Positions 6,866-7,590 of a stretch of 7,590 nt of DNA are shown piece by piece; within the stretch, counting starts at the first letter, position 1, and every line of letters starts with the position of its first letter. The DNA is taken from NCBI GenBank assembly GCA_026398575.1, contig JAPLSP010000289.1:1-7590 (forward strand), in the 5' to 3' direction. The notes below the pieces were generated by a model. It searched no databases. It was not told the DNA's origin and saw only the letters and a list, made by a program, of their open reading frames with translations. A program made the position numbers and the translations under genes. This DNA comes from Candidatus Sumerlaeota bacterium (GTDB lineage Bacteria > Sumerlaeota > Sumerlaeia > JADFCT01).

Positions 6866-7329
6866 ATGAGCCATTCGAAACGCCACGTAAGACATGCATT
6901 GCGCCTTGTGGCGCTCCTGACCGGAGCGGCCAGTTTTTGTCCGGCTGCGGAGGAAGGCGCCTTTGTCCGCTTCAATCTCCTGGAGCCAAAGGAGGCCTGC
7001 TATCGTATTCACAATTGCCGGCGCCGCCCGTGGATTCCGCCGTCCGATTGATTGGGTTGCAAGGCCGCGATCAAGCCTATCTCTGGCTGCTGAACCCTCA
7101 AGCCACCTGGGCCGATCACCTCGACCCGAACGCCAAGCCGTCTGACGTGACCGGCCTGACGCTCCAAATAACTGGTCTTCAGCCCGGCACCTATAAAACC
7201 CAATGGTGGGATACACAGGAAGGCAAAGTCATTCAAGAATCGGACGCTACATGCGCAGCCAATGTTCTCAAGATGGCTATGCCTGTCTTCAATCGCGATA
7301 TCGCATGCAAGATCAGGATATCAAACTAA
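6866..7329 (+). pseudogene. Broken chimera: exported-protein N-terminus fused to hydrolase C-terminal domain
   Basis: Two coding remnants joined out of frame. The 5' part (6866 to about 7000) encodes a basic start, the hydrophobic core LRLVALLTGAASF, then CPAAEEGAFVRFNLLEPKEACYRI. That resembles the signal peptide and first strand of a secreted protein, not the neighbouring hydrolase's N-terminus. From about 7003 a different frame (codons starting at 7003, ending in TAA at 7327-7329) encodes SYSQLPAPPVDSAVRLIGLQ through FNRDIACKIR, a second copy of the hydrolase C-terminal domain. Reading from 6866 hits a stop at 7049-7051, so no full product is made. A 61-aa peptide could be secreted from the 5' frame, but nothing supports that as functional. 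Only weak GGG/GAGGAA sequences precede the ATG. The domain copy itself has no internal stop or frameshift, suggesting the break is fairly recent. Confidence 0.75.
7003..7317 (+). repeat. Duplicated C-terminal domain, copy 2 (orphaned fragment)
   Basis: Second copy of 5748-6062, ungapped over 105 codons. By hand count 17 amino-acid differences separate the copies, several conservative (V/I, D/E, I/V, T/S), clustering near the C-terminus. Similarity stops upstream of about 7000 at the phrase TCGTATTCACAAT and fades after GCATGCAAGAT. Confidence 0.9.
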
Positions 7330-7430
7330 TGAGATTTTTGTTTCATATATTTATAGCTGTCGGCTTAGGTATGAGATCATATTCCTATAATCGTTCACAA
7401 AAACAAATAGAAGAAATGACATATGAATAA
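7329..7430 (+). CDS. Tiny ORF of unknown function, 33 aa
   Basis: The ATG overlaps the TAA of the fragment before it (TAATG) and the stop overlaps the next ATG by 8 bp (ATGAATAA). The product begins MRFLFHIFIAVGLGM, a short hydrophobic stretch, then a polar tail rich in Gln and Glu. It has no good ribosome binding site. It may be a leader peptide or chance; I do not recognise it. Confidence 0.25.
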   Translation: MRFLFHIFIAVGLGMRSYSYNRSQKQIEEMTYE

Positions 7431-7590
7431 TCCATGCAAATTTCCAGATCGGATAGTAAGTACTAATGAGATCAATAAAGTACTGTTATCAAAATTATTG
7501 AAAAGGTGGAAATTTGAATTCAAAGTATTAATTCTATGTATCGCTATTCCTGTTCTGCTTAGTCCCTTCTTTGCAGTAACTGATTCAATA
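7423..7590 (+). CDS. N-terminus of a putative membrane protein, cut by the window edge
   Basis: A frame open from the ATG at 7423 to the last base (56 codons, no stop). It starts MNNPCKFPDRIVSTNEINKV, continues with the basic LKRWKFEFK, then the hydrophobic segment VLILCIAIPVLLSPFFAV. That pattern suits a single N-terminal membrane segment with a cytoplasmic N-terminus. A weak GAAG lies about 9 nt upstream. Codons are AT-rich, unlike everything to the left. I cannot assign a family; a 56-codon open frame in 30% GC DNA is unlikely but not impossible by chance. Confidence 0.5.
   Translation, partial: MNNPCKFPDRIVSTNEINKVLLSKLLKRWKFEFKVLILCIAIPVLLSPFFAVTDSI

Overview
The window is bacterial chromosomal DNA, about 55-60% GC across most of its length. 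The gene content points to an environmental bacterium of the Planctomycetota/Verrucomicrobiota/Lentisphaerota type or a similar lineage. The clues are a secreted PQQ-like beta-propeller protein with the WTQFRGPGR opening common in those groups, a secreted multi-domain glycoside hydrolase beginning with a DUF5060-type domain, and short 9-bp tandem repeats. The lineage is inferred from recalled family resemblance, not from a search.

Layout. (1) 165-1436, plus strand: exported PQQ-like beta-propeller protein. (2) 1473-1500: a perfect 13-bp GC hairpin between convergent genes, probably a shared terminator. (3) 1501-3552, minus strand: soluble hybrid histidine kinase (PAS-PAS-HisKA-HATPase-REC). 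A good sigma-70-like promoter for it lies at 3610-3582. (4) 3553-3779: divergent intergenic region. (5) 3780-6077, plus strand: exported DUF5060/clan GH-A-like glycoside hydrolase. It has an extra module inside the barrel and carries two 9-bp tandem-repeat tracts, one over its start codon and one in the linker after DUF5060. (6) 6163-6821, plus strand: PIN-domain toxin followed by a 73-aa likely antitoxin, with a 4-bp overlap. (7) 6866-7329: a broken chimera. A signal-peptide-bearing N-terminus is joined out of frame to a second copy of the glycoside hydrolase's last ~105 codons. (8) 7329-7590: abruptly AT-rich DNA (about 30% GC) with a tiny ORF and the start of a membrane protein that runs off the window.

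How the genes relate. The hydrolase probably acts on polysaccharide outside the cytoplasm. The kinase is divergently transcribed from it and could belong to its regulation, but it has no DNA-binding output domain, so this is only positional. The most informative part is the right third. There a toxin-antitoxin pair sits between an intact hydrolase C-terminus and a diverged duplicate of it, followed by a sharp compositional break. This looks like a rearranged accessory region. I see no rRNA, tRNA, CRISPR array or transposase. I do not see convincing evidence of a wholly new multi-gene system.
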